The notes: generated by a model not told the origin, from the sequence alone. Numbered from the stretch's first letter, positions 1 through 7,941 are shown. The stretch is DNA of 64,000 nucleotides from Pseudoselenomonas ruminantium (GCF_900113715.1 NZ_FOQK01000017.1:1-64000), one strand, 5' to 3'. Numbers and translations are program-made.

Positions 1-265
1 ACATGAGGGAAGCTGCTCCTAGTACGAGAGGACCGGAGTGGACGGACCGCCGGTGTACCAGTTGTTTCGCCAGAAGCATAGCTGGGTAGCTGCGTCCGGA
101 AGGGATAAACGCTGAAAGCATCTAAGCGTGAAGCCTGTCCCGAGATGAAGTATCTCATAGAGTTAATCTAGTAAGACTCCTTGAAGAAGACAAGGTAGAT
201 AGGTTGGGAGTGGAAGTGCCGTAAGGCATGCAGCGGACCAATACTAATAAGTCGAGGGCTTAACT
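1..265 (+). rRNA. rrl: 23S ribosomal RNA, 3' end (partial)
   Basis: The window opens inside the last domain of 23S rRNA. The sarcin-ricin loop (AGTACGAGAGGACC) lies at about 20-34, and the conserved terminal helix strand ending in GTCGAGGGCTTAAC lies near 251-264. The 5' part is outside the window. The 3' end is placed by similarity to Firmicute 23S ends and could shift by a few bases. Confidence 0.95.
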
Positions 266-455
266 TAAGCAGGGCGTTATGCTTGAAGGAGCAGAGCGAC
301 GCGCAAGCATTTACGCATCGCTTATGCAAAATTCACGAAGTGAATTTTACGTTCCTATAAAACTGAACGAGCATAGCAAGCCAGTCCTAAAATGGTCTGA
401 ATTACATTTTATCTTCTGTATAGTTTTGAGTGGACATGGTTCATTCAACTGAATA
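266..455 (+). other. 23S-5S internal spacer
   Basis: This 190-base spacer has no gene. It contains an inverted repeat at 328-348 (AAAATTCAC, loop GAA, GTGAATTTT) that may be a processing stem. No tRNA is embedded in it. Confidence 0.6.
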
Positions 456-572
456 TCCGGTGACGATGCCTGTATGGTTCCACCTGTTCCCATACCGAAC
501 ACAGTAGTTAAGCATACAGAGGCCGAAAGTACTTGTCTGGAGACGGACTGGGAGGATAGGTAGTTGCCGGTT
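456..572 (+). rRNA. rrf: 5S ribosomal RNA
   Basis: The sequence carries the canonical 5S signatures CCCATACCGAACAC (near 490-503) and the complementary termini TCCGGTGACGATGCC and TAGTTGCCGGTTT, giving about 117 nt. It follows 23S in the standard order. The exact ends are approximate. Confidence 0.95.
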
Positions 573-577
573 TTCAT

Positions 578-654
578 GGCGGCTTTGGTGAAGCGGTTAA
601 CACACTGGATTGTGGCTCCAGCATGCATGGGTTCGATCCCCATAAGTCGCCCCA
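578..654 (+). tRNA. tRNA-His (GTG)
   Basis: A cloverleaf folds with anticodon GTG at 612-614. The extra 5' G (G-1) at 578 pairs with C73, as is typical for tRNA-His. The CCA end is encoded at 652-654, and the T-loop reads GGTTCGATCCC. It lies 6 nt after 5S, so it is probably cotranscribed with the rRNA operon. Confidence 0.96.
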
Positions 655-665
655 TTTTAACTATT

Positions 666-741
<76 letters not shown>

Positions 742-748
742 TATATAT

Positions 749-839
749 GGAGTGGTACTCAAGAGGCTGAAGAGGACGGTTTGCTAAATCGTTAGGCTGG
801 GTAACCGGTGCGGAGGTTCGAATCCTCTCCACTCCGCCA
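749..839 (+). tRNA. tRNA-Ser (GCT)
   Basis: This is a class II tRNA of 91 nt with a long variable arm. The acceptor GGAGTGG pairs with CCACTCC, the anticodon is GCT at 783-785, and CCA is encoded. It closes the rRNA/tRNA transcript before a terminator. Confidence 0.96.
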
Positions 840-851
840 CTTGCAAATATA

Positions 852-879
852 AGCTCTGACTGATGTCAGGGCTTTTTTT
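852..879 (+). terminator. Rho-independent terminator of the rRNA-tRNA operon
   Basis: Stem AGCTCTGAC / GTCAGGGCT with loop TGAT is followed by a run of seven T. It lies 12 nt after tRNA-Ser. Confidence 0.88.
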
Positions 880-960
880 GTTATGTCTTGCCAGAAAATA
901 TCTGAAAATTATGGTTTATTTTTCAAATTGACAAGTGTCCCTTTCTTTGCTATCCTGTAT

Positions 961-1045
961 TTCGTCATAATTCTTGTATAAGCCCATTGATACGGAATGG
1001 GTGTTTCTACCAGACAGCCGTAAACTGTCAAAGTCTATGAGGAGG
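961..1045 (+). promoter_or_regulatory. Purine (guanine/hypoxanthine-type) riboswitch overlapping the Shine-Dalgarno
   Basis: The aptamer core is recognisable. P2 is CCCATT/AATGGG with loop GATACGG, J2/3 is GTTTCTACC, P3 is GACAG/CTGTC with loop CCGTAAA, and J3/1 contains CTATG. The specificity base equivalent to position 74 is C (1035), which predicts guanine or hypoxanthine rather than adenine. P1 can form as 971-978 (TTCTTGTA) with 1036-1043 (TATGAGGA), and its 3' strand contains most of the Shine-Dalgarno GAGGAGG at 1039-1045. No terminator fits before the start codon, so control is inferred to be translational and OFF when ligand is bound. Confidence 0.9.
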
Positions 1046-1056
1046 CTAATTTCTTT

Positions 1057-2391
1057 ATGCAAGCACAAACGGGTCAGCCGACCTTCCTGGAGCGCTTTTT
1101 CAAGCTCCGGGAGAAAAACACGACGGTCAAGACGGAGGTTCTTGCCGGCTTCACGACGTTCATCGCATTGGCGTACATCATGTTTGTCAATCCGAACATC
1201 CTGGCCGATGCAGGGGTACCGAAAGAGGCCGCAATCGCTTCGACGATATGGATTGCAGCACTTTCGACCATGGTCATGGGCGTGTTCGCTAATTATCCGG
1301 TAGCTTTGGCTCCGGGCATGGGACTCAATGCGTTCTTCGCTTACTATGTATGTGGCGTCCTGCATCTGCATTGGACGGTAGCTCTGGGCGCAGTTTTCTT
1401 CTCGGGTGTATTGTTCCTTATCCTGACCATCAGTCATATCCGTCAGGCCATCATCAATGCGGTTCCGCAGAATCTGCGCGTAGCAATCGGTGTTGGTATC
1501 GGTCTTTTCATCGCGTTCATCGGCCTCAAGGGGACGGGGCTCATCATCAGTGATCCGGCTACTTTCATCACGCTGGGACATGTCACGCAGCCGACGACAG
1601 CGCTGGCCCTGTTCGGTTTGATCTTCACCGGGGCATTGATGGCCCGCGAGGTCCAGGGATCAATCCTGCTGGGTATCGTTGCGACGACGTTGCTTTCGAT
1701 GTGCCTGGGCTATTCGCCGGTGCCGCATTCGTTCACGGATGTCATCAGTACGTCGCTGCCGCATATGGGGGAGACATTCGGTAAGCTCGATATTGCTGGT
1801 GCATGGAACTATGGTATCGTATCCATCATCTTCACGTTCACCGTGGTTGAGTTGTTCGATAATATGGGTACGCTGATCGGTCTGACGGCAAAGGCCAAGA
1901 TGGTCAAGCCAAATGGTGAGATTGAGAACATCGACCGTGCTCTGACGACAGATGCTGTTGGCACGATCTGCAGCTCGATCTTCGGTACGTCGACGGTCAC
2001 TTCCTATATCGAGAGTGCTGCTGGTATTGCTGCTGGTGGCAAGACGGGGCTTACGGCGGTGACGGTGGCTATCCTGTTCTTGGTTTCGCTGCTGTTTGCA
2101 CCGCTTATCGGTCTGGTTCCGGGATATGCGACGGCACCGTCGCTGATCCTGGTTGGTGCCCTGATGATGAGCGAGGTCGGCAAGGTGAATTTCGAGGATT
2201 TCACCGATGCACTGCCGGCATTCCTGACCATCATCATGATGCCGCTGACGTCATCCATTGCCAATGGTTTTGCTTTCGGCTTTATCAGCTTTGCGTTCAT
2301 CAAGACGCTTGGCGGCAAGGCTCGTGAGGTGAGCCCCATCATGTGGCTCGTCAGCATCGCGTTCCTGATCAATCTGTTCATGCGCTCGTAA
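1057..2391 (+). CDS. NCS2-family purine permease, AzgA/PbuG-like (guanine/hypoxanthine uptake)
   Basis: This 444-residue inner-membrane protein has about a dozen hydrophobic segments. The conserved GMGLNAFFAY motif at residues 87-96 is typical of the AzgA-like branch of nucleobase:cation symporters, and a second conserved acidic stretch VVELFDNMGTL lies near residue 267. The start follows GAGGAGG with a spacing of about 11. The guanine-type riboswitch directly upstream fits import of guanine or hypoxanthine, with uptake lowered when purine is plentiful. It is transcribed alone between two terminators. The exact substrate preference cannot be read from sequence alone. Confidence 0.93.
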   Translation: MQAQTGQPTFLERFFKLREKNTTVKTEVLAGFTTFIALAYIMFVNPNILADAGVPKEAAIASTIWIAALSTMVMGVFANYPVALAPGMGLNAFFAYYVCGVLHLHWTVALGAVFFSGVLFLILTISHIRQAIINAVPQNLRVAIGVGIGLFIAFIGLKGTGLIISDPATFITLGHVTQPTTALALFGLIFTGALMAREVQGSILLGIVATTLLSMCLGYSPVPHSFTDVISTSLPHMGETFGKLDIAGAWNYGIVSIIFTFTVVELFDNMGTLIGLTAKAKMVKPNGEIENIDRALTTDAVGTICSSIFGTSTVTSYIESAAGIAAGGKTGLTAVTVAILFLVSLLFAPLIGLVPGYATAPSLILVGALMMSEVGKVNFEDFTDALPAFLTIIMMPLTSSIANGFAFGFISFAFIKTLGGKAREVSPIMWLVSIAFLINLFMRS

Positions 2392-2408
2392 CGAGAAACT
2401 ACTATATA

Positions 2409-2456
2409 ACAACAAGAGACATCACAGTTTTTGGCTGGATGTCTCTTGTTATTTTG
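2409..2456 (+). terminator. Terminator after the purine permease
   Basis: Long stem AACAAGAGACATC / GATGTCTCTTGTT with a 16-nt loop, followed by ATTTTGG. It isolates the permease from the ribosomal protein operon. Confidence 0.85.
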
Positions 2457-2469
2457 GCGATAGTTTTCC

Positions 2470-2498
2470 TTGACATTGGGCAAGGGCTATGATAAACT
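2470..2498 (+). promoter_or_regulatory. Predicted promoter of rplU-prp-rpmA
   Basis: A perfect -35 TTGACA (2470-2475) is followed after 17 bp by TAAACT (2493-2498). It lies upstream of the structured rplU leader. Confidence 0.6.
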
Positions 2499-2504
2499 TT
2501 TCTA

Positions 2505-2625
2505 CTGTAGACGCAAGACGTGCGTCTTGATTGGGCTATAAGGCCCATCCCCAACCGCACAGCGGGGTTCCGTAAATCAGCTGTGTAACAGCTGTACCGC
2601 AGCTGGCGAGTAATCTATAGGGAGG
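2505..2625 (+). promoter_or_regulatory. Structured 5' leader of rplU (L21-leader-like)
   Basis: About 120 nt between the promoter and the rplU ribosome binding site fold into successive hairpins: GACGCA/TGCGTC (2510-2526), GGGC/GCCC (2533-2546), AACCGC/GCGGGGTT (2553-2569) and CAGCTG/CAGCTG (2578-2594). Position and compactness match the ribosomal protein leader known upstream of L21 in Firmicutes. The assignment rests on context and fold and was not tested against a covariance model. Confidence 0.65.
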
Positions 2626-2632
2626 TGTTTTC

Positions 2633-2944
2633 ATGTACGCTATTATCAAAACTGGTGGCAAGCAGTACAAGGTTTCCGAGGGTGATGTTATCACGGTCGA
2701 GAAGCTGGCTGCAGCTGAAGGCGAGGCTGTTGTCTTTGACGAAGTCCTGACGGTTGTCAACGATGGTGATGTCAAGGTCGGCAAGCCGGTTGTCGCAGGT
2801 GCCAAAGTAACGGGTAAAGTCGAGGCTCAGGGCAAAGATAAGAAGATCCTTGTTTTCAAATACAAGGCTAAATCCAACTATCGCAAACGTCAGGGTCATC
2901 GTCAGCCGTTCACGAAGGTTGTTATCGAGAAAATCGAAGCTTAA
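2633..2944 (+). CDS. rplU: 50S ribosomal protein L21
   Basis: The 103-residue protein starts [14 protein letters not shown] and has the C-terminal [13 protein letters not shown] motif typical of L21, a 23S rRNA-binding large-subunit protein. The start follows GGGAGGTG. It heads the conserved rplU-prp-rpmA operon, and prp begins 3 nt after its stop. Expression is probably controlled through the structured leader upstream. Confidence 0.98.
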   Translation: MYAIIKTGGKQYKVSEGDVITVEKLAAAEGEAVVFDEVLTVVNDGDVKVGKPVVAGAKVTGKVEAQGKDKKILVFKYKAKSNYRKRQGHRQPFTKVVIEKIEA

Positions 2945-2947
2945 TCG

Positions 2948-3259
2948 ATGATTGAGATTCGCATCTTTTCGCAAGCAGATGGGAAGATATCCGGTTTTTC
3001 GGTCACGGGCCATAGCGGCACGGCGGAGCGGGGACAGGATATTGTCTGTGCTGGTGTTTCCTCACTGACACAGACCGCTCTTTTGGGCATTATGGAGTAC
3101 CTGCATCGCGAGGTCGATTACGACATAGCGAGTGGAAAGCTCACAGTGAGGCTCCAGAGCGCACCCGATGATCTCACAGAAGCTATTATGCAATCGATGC
3201 TTCTAGGACTGATGGAGATTCAGAAGCTCAGTCCGGAGGCTGTCCGTATCTCAAGGTAA
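2948..3259 (+). CDS. prp: Ribosomal-processing cysteine protease Prp
   Basis: This 103-residue YsxB/DUF464 protein carries the catalytic His22 in GHSG and Cys34 in DIVCAGVSS, the same positions as described for the staphylococcal enzyme. Prp removes the N-terminal extension of ribosomal protein L27, a step needed for functional ribosomes in Firmicutes. Its gene sits between rplU and rpmA, as expected. It begins 3 nt after rplU with little Shine-Dalgarno of its own, so translational coupling is likely. The L27 substrate encoded next door has the matching cleavage motif. Confidence 0.95.
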   Translation: MIEIRIFSQADGKISGFSVTGHSGTAERGQDIVCAGVSSLTQTALLGIMEYLHREVDYDIASGKLTVRLQSAPDDLTEAIMQSMLLGLMEIQKLSPEAVRISR

Positions 3260-3273
3260 CGGAGGTGAATCTA

Positions 3274-3567
3274 ATGTTCATTTTTGATTTGCAGCTGTTC
3301 GCTCACAAAAAGGGTGTCAGCTCCACGCGTAACGGCCGCGATAGCGAGTCCAAGCGCCTGGGCGTCAAGGAGCAGGCTGGCACGATCGTAACGGCTGGCA
3401 GCATCCTCGTCCGTCAGCGCGGTACGCACTTCCATCCGGGCCACAACGTCGGCATCGGTAAGGATGACACGCTGTTCGCGAAGGTAGCCGGTAAGGTTGC
3501 TTTCGAGCGTAAAGGCCGCTACAACCGTCAGGTTAGCGTCTACACGGCTGAAGAACAGGCTATGTAA
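3274..3567 (+). CDS. rpmA: 50S ribosomal protein L27 with Prp-cleavable N-terminus
   Basis: The 97-residue L27 precursor starts MFIFDLQLF followed by [15 protein letters not shown]. The segment DLQLF-A matches the Prp recognition motif, so mature L27 should begin at Ala10. The ATG at 3274 lies 6 nt after GGAGGTG (3261-3267). An in-frame GTG at 3265 sits inside that ribosome binding site and is unlikely to be the start. L27 reaches the peptidyl transferase centre with its mature N-terminus. The gene ends the operon and is followed by a hairpin. Confidence 0.97.
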   Translation: MFIFDLQLFAHKKGVSSTRNGRDSESKRLGVKEQAGTIVTAGSILVRQRGTHFHPGHNVGIGKDDTLFAKVAGKVAFERKGRYNRQVSVYTAEEQAM

Positions 3568-3583
3568 GCCATGATATATACGG

Positions 3584-3620
3584 TACCTGCGCGCTTTTTT
3601 GAGCTGCGCAGGTATTGTTA
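3584..3620 (+). terminator. Terminator after rpmA
   Basis: Stem TACCTGCGC (3584-3592) / GCGCAGGTA (3606-3614) is followed by a weak T-rich tail, TTGTTATATT. Confidence 0.65.
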
Positions 3621-3672
3621 TATTGAACATATAGTAACGGCGTTAAGTTGCGTTGTGGTGCATAAAGGTAAG

Positions 3673-3710
3673 AGCCGGTATTGAACACAATGCCGGCTTT
3701 TACTTTTATT
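3673..3710 (+). terminator. Second hairpin terminator just before obg
   Basis: Strong stem AGCCGGTATTG (3673-3683) / CAATGCCGGCT (3688-3698) is followed by TTTACTTTTATT. It is only about 40 nt upstream of the obg start, so it may act as an attenuator or as a second terminator for rpmA readthrough. Confidence 0.7.
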
Positions 3711-3750
3711 CATCACAGGGCAGAGAAAAGGTAAGGTTAAGGAGGATACT

Positions 3751-5031
3751 ATGCAGTTTATCGATCGTACACGCGTCATCGTCAAGGCAGGCGATGGTGG
3801 TCACGGAAAATCGGCATTCCGGCGTGAAAAATTTGTGCCGAAGGGCGGCCCCTCTGGCGGTGACGGCGGCCGTGGCGGCGATGTCATCTTCGTCGTCGAT
3901 CCCAATATGAATACCCTGCTGTATTTCCGCTTCCATCGGAAATTTGCGGCGAAGAACGGTGAGAACGGTGATATCAAGAACCAGTATGGTGCTAATGCGC
4001 CGGCCTGCTATGTCAACGTGCCGCCAGGGACGATCGTCAAGGACGAGGCAACCGGACAGGTATTGGCTGATCTTACGGAAATCGGCCAGCAGGCAGTTGT
4101 CTGCAAGGGAGGCCGTGGTGGCCGCGGCAATGCGAAGTTTGCCAATTCCGCCAACCGCACGCCGACTTTTGCTGAGTTCGGTGAGCCAGGAGAGGCCCGC
4201 AACCTGATCCTTGAGCTCAAGCTGCTGGCGGATGTCGGTCTGGTCGGCTACCCGAGCGTCGGCAAGTCGAGTCTGGTGGCCAGCTGCTCGGCAGCACGTC
4301 CAGAGATTGCGGAGTATCATTTCACGACGATCACACCGGTCCTCGGCGTCGTCAAGACGGATTATGAGAAGAGTTTTGTCATGGCAGATATTCCGGGACT
4401 AATCGAAGGCGCTGCTGACGGTGTGGGCCTGGGGCATGATTTCCTGCGCCACGTCGAGCGCACGAAGCTAATCTTACATATCGTCGATGCTTCGGGGCTG
4501 GAAGGACGCGATCCGGTGGATGATTATTACAAAATCAACACCGAGCTCAAGAAGTACAGCGAGAAGATCGCTCGCCGTACGCAGATCCTCGTTGCCAACA
4601 AGATCGATATTCCTGAGGCTCAGGAGAACCTGCCGCGCCTCAAGAAGCTGGCCGAGCAGGAAGGGCTGAAGTTCTTCGAGATTTCGGCAGCGACGCGCCA
4701 GGGGGTCAGCGACCTCATCAGCTACGTCGGCGAGTGGCTTGACAATTATGTGGAGGAGCCGGAAACGGAAGAGGAAGTCAAGGTCTATGATGAGAATGAG
4801 GAGGATCCCGAGAAGGTCACGATCTCGCGCGATATCAGCGGTGACTTTGTCGTCTCGGGCAAATCCTTGGAGAAACTCGTGGCGATGACGAACTTCCTCA
4901 ACGATGAGGCAGTGCGCCGCTTCCAGTATATCTGGCGCATCAAGGGCATCGACGCAAAACTCAAGGCTAAGGGCATCAAAGAGGGCGATACGGTGCATAT
5001 CGGTTCGATGGAATTTGAATTCCGCGAATAA
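3751..5031 (+). CDS. obg: Obg-family GTPase (CgtA)
   Basis: This 426-residue protein has the three Obg parts in order. The glycine-rich Obg fold spans residues 1-158, with many GG repeats. The GTPase domain has the P-loop GYPSVGKS (166-173), the DIPG switch and NKID. A C-terminal OCT domain covers roughly 345-426. Obg acts in late 50S assembly and in stress control. The start follows AAGGAGGATACT. It is the first gene of a long codirectional run (yhbY, proB, proA, nadD and others). Confidence 0.97.
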   Translation: MQFIDRTRVIVKAGDGGHGKSAFRREKFVPKGGPSGGDGGRGGDVIFVVDPNMNTLLYFRFHRKFAAKNGENGDIKNQYGANAPACYVNVPPGTIVKDEATGQVLADLTEIGQQAVVCKGGRGGRGNAKFANSANRTPTFAEFGEPGEARNLILELKLLADVGLVGYPSVGKSSLVASCSAARPEIAEYHFTTITPVLGVVKTDYEKSFVMADIPGLIEGAADGVGLGHDFLRHVERTKLILHIVDASGLEGRDPVDDYYKINTELKKYSEKIARRTQILVANKIDIPEAQENLPRLKKLAEQEGLKFFEISAATRQGVSDLISYVGEWLDNYVEEPETEEEVKVYDENEEDPEKVTISRDISGDFVVSGKSLEKLVAMTNFLNDEAVRRFQYIWRIKGIDAKLKAKGIKEGDTVHIGSMEFEFRE

Positions 5032-5054
5032 ATCATTATATAGGAGGAAATAGA

Positions 5055-5357
5055 TTGCTTAGAAATTCATTGACTGGCAAGCAGAAGAGTTTTTTGCGCT
5101 CGCTGGGCCAGAAACTCGAACCCGTTGTCATGATGGGCAAGGAAGGCGTCACGCCGACTGTGGTTGAGGCTGCTCGTGAAGCCATCAAGAAGCGTGAACT
5201 TATCAAGGTCCGCGTCCTGCAGAACTGCATGGAGGAGCCGGAAGACGCAATCACGATGCTGGCAGAGCGTGCGGATGTGAATCTTGTGCAGATCATTGGC
5301 CGCAATGGTCTGTTGTATAAACGTAATTTTGACAAGCCGAAAATCGAACTGCCGTAA
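5055..5357 (+). CDS. yhbY: YhbY-type CRM-domain RNA-binding protein
   Basis: The 100-residue protein starts with LTGKQKSFLRSLGQ and contains a GKEGVTPTVV loop and an IGRNGLLYK segment, all typical of the CRM domain found in YhbY/YqeI. These proteins bind pre-50S particles. The start is TTG at 5055 after TAGGAGGAAATAGA, and no ATG gives a full-length N-terminus. It lies between obg and proB, a common neighbourhood in Firmicutes and consistent with a ribosome assembly role. Confidence 0.93.
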   Translation: MLRNSLTGKQKSFLRSLGQKLEPVVMMGKEGVTPTVVEAAREAIKKRELIKVRVLQNCMEEPEDAITMLAERADVNLVQIIGRNGLLYKRNFDKPKIELP

Positions 5358-5372
5358 AACGGGGGCGATCCT

Positions 5373-6500
5373 ATGAACGCAAGAGAGCGGCTGCGCGATG
5401 CCAAGCGCATTGTCGTCAAGGTAGGGACGAGCACGCTGGCCCATGAGACTGGCAAGCTCGATCTTCACCGCATCGATCATCTGATCCGCGAACTCGCGGA
5501 TCTCCGGAACCAAGGCAAGGAAATGGTACTCGTGTCGTCGGGGGCGATTGCTGCCGGCCTCGGGAAACTGGGATTAGCGAAGAAGCCGGACTCCATTCCG
5601 GAGAAGCAGGCCATCGCGGCTATTGGCCAAGGTGTGCTCATGCATATCTATGAAAAATTCTTTGCCGAGTATGGGCAGATCATGGGGCAGGTCCTGCTGA
5701 CCAAAGAAAATTCGGTCCGTCATAACCAGTACATCCATTCCCGCGATTCCCTGCTGGCACAGCTGGCCATGGGGGCGATACCGGTCATCAATGAGAATGA
5801 TGCCGTCGCTGTCGACGAAATAAAGATAGGCGACAATGACAATCTTTCCGCCATGGTGGCAACCCTGGTAGATGCCGATGCGCTCATTATCTTATCGGAT
5901 ATCGAAGGGCTCTATACGGCGAATCCGTCCACGCATCCGGAGGCAGAGCTGATCTCTGAGATCCCTGAGATCACGCCGGAAATCGAGAAGATCGCTGGCG
6001 GGGCAGGCTCGAAGCTTGGTACTGGCGGCATGATGACGAAAATCCAGGCGGCGCAGGTGGCAATGAGTGCTGGCGTGACGATGGTCATTGCCTCGGGAGC
6101 CCGCGATGGCATCATCCGTGATGTCCTGGCTGGCAAAACGGTGGGGACAGTGTTTCCCGCACGCGAGTCGCATCTGCGGGTCCGCAAGAGCTGGCTGGCT
6201 TTTGGCAAGCGGCTGGCCGGCGAGCTGGTCGTCGATGACGGCTGTGCGGCGGCAATGCGCGAGAAGGGGTCAAGCCTGTTGGCCGCAGGTGTTGTGGCTT
6301 GTGATGGCGACTTTCATGAGGGCAATACGGTGCGCGTGCTCAACCTGCGGCAGCAGGAGATCGCTCGCGGTATCGTGAATTATAATGCCGAGACTTTGCA
6401 GAAACTGCTGGGCCATAAGACCGAGGAGTTCTCGCGTCTGATCGGTGGTGAGGGGCCGGAGGAGGTCATTCATCGCGACAATATGGTTCTGATGGTCTGA
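5373..6500 (+). CDS. proB: Glutamate 5-kinase with PUA domain
   Basis: This 375-residue enzyme phosphorylates L-glutamate in the first step of proline synthesis. The amino acid kinase domain (about 1-260) has VKVGTSTL near the N-terminus, VSSGAIAAG, and INENDAVAVDEI for substrate binding. The C-terminal 100 residues match a PUA domain, as in E. coli ProB. It lies 16 nt downstream of yhbY and 20 nt upstream of proA, so the two proline genes share a transcript. Feedback inhibition by proline is typical of the family. Confidence 0.97.
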   Translation: MNARERLRDAKRIVVKVGTSTLAHETGKLDLHRIDHLIRELADLRNQGKEMVLVSSGAIAAGLGKLGLAKKPDSIPEKQAIAAIGQGVLMHIYEKFFAEYGQIMGQVLLTKENSVRHNQYIHSRDSLLAQLAMGAIPVINENDAVAVDEIKIGDNDNLSAMVATLVDADALIILSDIEGLYTANPSTHPEAELISEIPEITPEIEKIAGGAGSKLGTGGMMTKIQAAQVAMSAGVTMVIASGARDGIIRDVLAGKTVGTVFPARESHLRVRKSWLAFGKRLAGELVVDDGCAAAMREKGSSLLAAGVVACDGDFHEGNTVRVLNLRQQEIARGIVNYNAETLQKLLGHKTEEFSRLIGGEGPEEVIHRDNMVLMV

Positions 6501-6520
6501 TTACCTGAGGAGGAATTTGG

Positions 6521-7777
6521 ATGGATTTCGAAGCAGAGATGAAGAAGAAGGCCGAGGCTGCCCGTGCGGCAAGCCGCAAGCTCAGCGTTTTGCCGACTGG
6601 TGTCAAGAACAAGGCGCTGCTGGCCATGGCTGAGGCATTGGAGAAGCGCAGCTCCGTGATTCTGGCAGCGAATGAACAGGATCTGGAGGAAGCCCGGCAG
6701 AAAGGACTCAAGCGCTCCTATCTTGACCGGCTCATGCTCAATGAAAGCCGTATCAGCCAGATGGCCGAAGGGCTGCGCCAGACGGCACAGCTGCCGGATC
6801 CCATCAGTCAGGGCGATTATTCGGCGACGCGTCCTAATGGCTTGGAAATCCGCCGGATCCGGGTGCCGCTGGGCGTCATCGGCATCATCTATGAAGCACG
6901 GCCGAATGTGACGGCCGATGCGGCTGGTCTCTGCCTCAAATCGGGCAATGCTGTCATCCTGCGCGGCGGCTCCGAGGCTATCCGGTCCAATACGGCCATC
7001 AGTTCTCTGCTGGCAAAAGCCGCTTATGAGAATGGCATCCCTGAGGGAGCTTTGCAGTTTGTCGAGTTCACGGACCGTGCGGCTGTGGATGTCATGACGC
7101 ATCTTTCCGGGCTGCTCGATGTCATCATTCCACGCGGCGGTGCTGGTCTTATCAAGCATATCGTCGCGAACAGCTCGGTGCCGGTCATCGAAACGGGAAC
7201 CGGCGTCTGCCATACCTTTGTGGATGCATCGGCGGACCAGGCTATGGCCGTTGACATTGCGGTCAATGCCAAGACGTCGCATCCATCGGTCTGCAACGCC
7301 ATGGAGACGCTGCTGGTGCATAAGGCCATTGCGGCGGACTTCCTGCCGCGGCTTGCGGCGGCTATGGCGGAAAAACACGTCGAGCTTCGTGGCTGTGAAC
7401 AGGCCTGTGCCATCTGTCCGGCGATGATTCCGGCAACGGAGGAAGACTGGTCGGCGGAATACGGCGACCTCATCTTGTCCGTCAAGGTAGTGGAGGATAT
7501 CCAGGCAGCCATCAGTCATATCAATCGTTATAATACCGGCCATTCGGAGGCTATCGTTACGACAGATATCCGCAATGCGCACCGCTTCCAGCGTGAAGTG
7601 GATGCCGCTGCAGTGTATGTCAACGCATCGACGCGTTTCACCGATGGCTTTGAATTCGGCTTTGGCGCTGAAATCGGCATCAGCACGCAGAAGCTGCATG
7701 CACGTGGGCCCATGGGGCTCATGGAGCTTACGAGTACGAAGTATCTGATCTATGGTGAGGGGCAGGTTCGCGGATGA
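6521..7777 (+). CDS. proA: Gamma-glutamyl phosphate reductase
   Basis: The 418-residue enzyme reduces glutamyl-5-phosphate to glutamate-5-semialdehyde with NADPH. Visible landmarks are YEARPNVT (substrate binding), the PRGGAGLI stretch, and the catalytic Cys in GTGVCHTFVD. The start follows GAGGAGGAATTTGG. Its stop codon overlaps the start of a 55-residue membrane ORF (ATGA). proC is not in the window. Confidence 0.97.
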   Translation: MDFEAEMKKKAEAARAASRKLSVLPTGVKNKALLAMAEALEKRSSVILAANEQDLEEARQKGLKRSYLDRLMLNESRISQMAEGLRQTAQLPDPISQGDYSATRPNGLEIRRIRVPLGVIGIIYEARPNVTADAAGLCLKSGNAVILRGGSEAIRSNTAISSLLAKAAYENGIPEGALQFVEFTDRAAVDVMTHLSGLLDVIIPRGGAGLIKHIVANSSVPVIETGTGVCHTFVDASADQAMAVDIAVNAKTSHPSVCNAMETLLVHKAIAADFLPRLAAAMAEKHVELRGCEQACAICPAMIPATEEDWSAEYGDLILSVKVVEDIQAAISHINRYNTGHSEAIVTTDIRNAHRFQREVDAAAVYVNASTRFTDGFEFGFGAEIGISTQKLHARGPMGLMELTSTKYLIYGEGQVRG

Positions 7778-7941
7778 ACTGGCTGACTGGTTATGGCCGG
7801 ACCATCCGCCAGTATCTGGCGACGCCCAAGGGGCGTCATGATGCCAAGGACTATGGACGGGCGATCCTCATCATCCTGCTGACGATGCTGGCAGGATTGG
7901 CCTTGCTGGCCAGTTGGGAAGGAGGCGCATTGCTGCCATGA
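7774..7941 (+). CDS. Small single-pass membrane protein of unknown function (55 aa)
   Basis: An ATG overlaps the proA stop (ATGA, 7774-7777), and the frame runs 55 codons to a TGA that overlaps the nadD ATG at 7938-7940. The peptide begins MNWLTGYGRTIRQYL, continues with a basic segment (TPKGRHDAKDYGR), and then has one hydrophobic helix of about 18 residues (AILIILLTMLAGLALLA). Overlap at both ends suggests translational coupling. I do not recognise the family. It could be a real small membrane protein or a frame kept open by chance; the well-formed transmembrane segment favours the former. Confidence 0.55.
   Translation: MNWLTGYGRTIRQYLATPKGRHDAKDYGRAILIILLTMLAGLALLASWEGGALLP

Noticed and set aside
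347-655. Minus-strand ORF across 5S rRNA and tRNA-His
   Set aside because: It overlaps structural RNA genes and has no ribosome site or family resemblance.
6470-7699. Minus-strand 409-codon ORF opposite proA
   Set aside because: It is antisense to a clearly conserved enzyme and has a random-looking composition rich in Arg and His.
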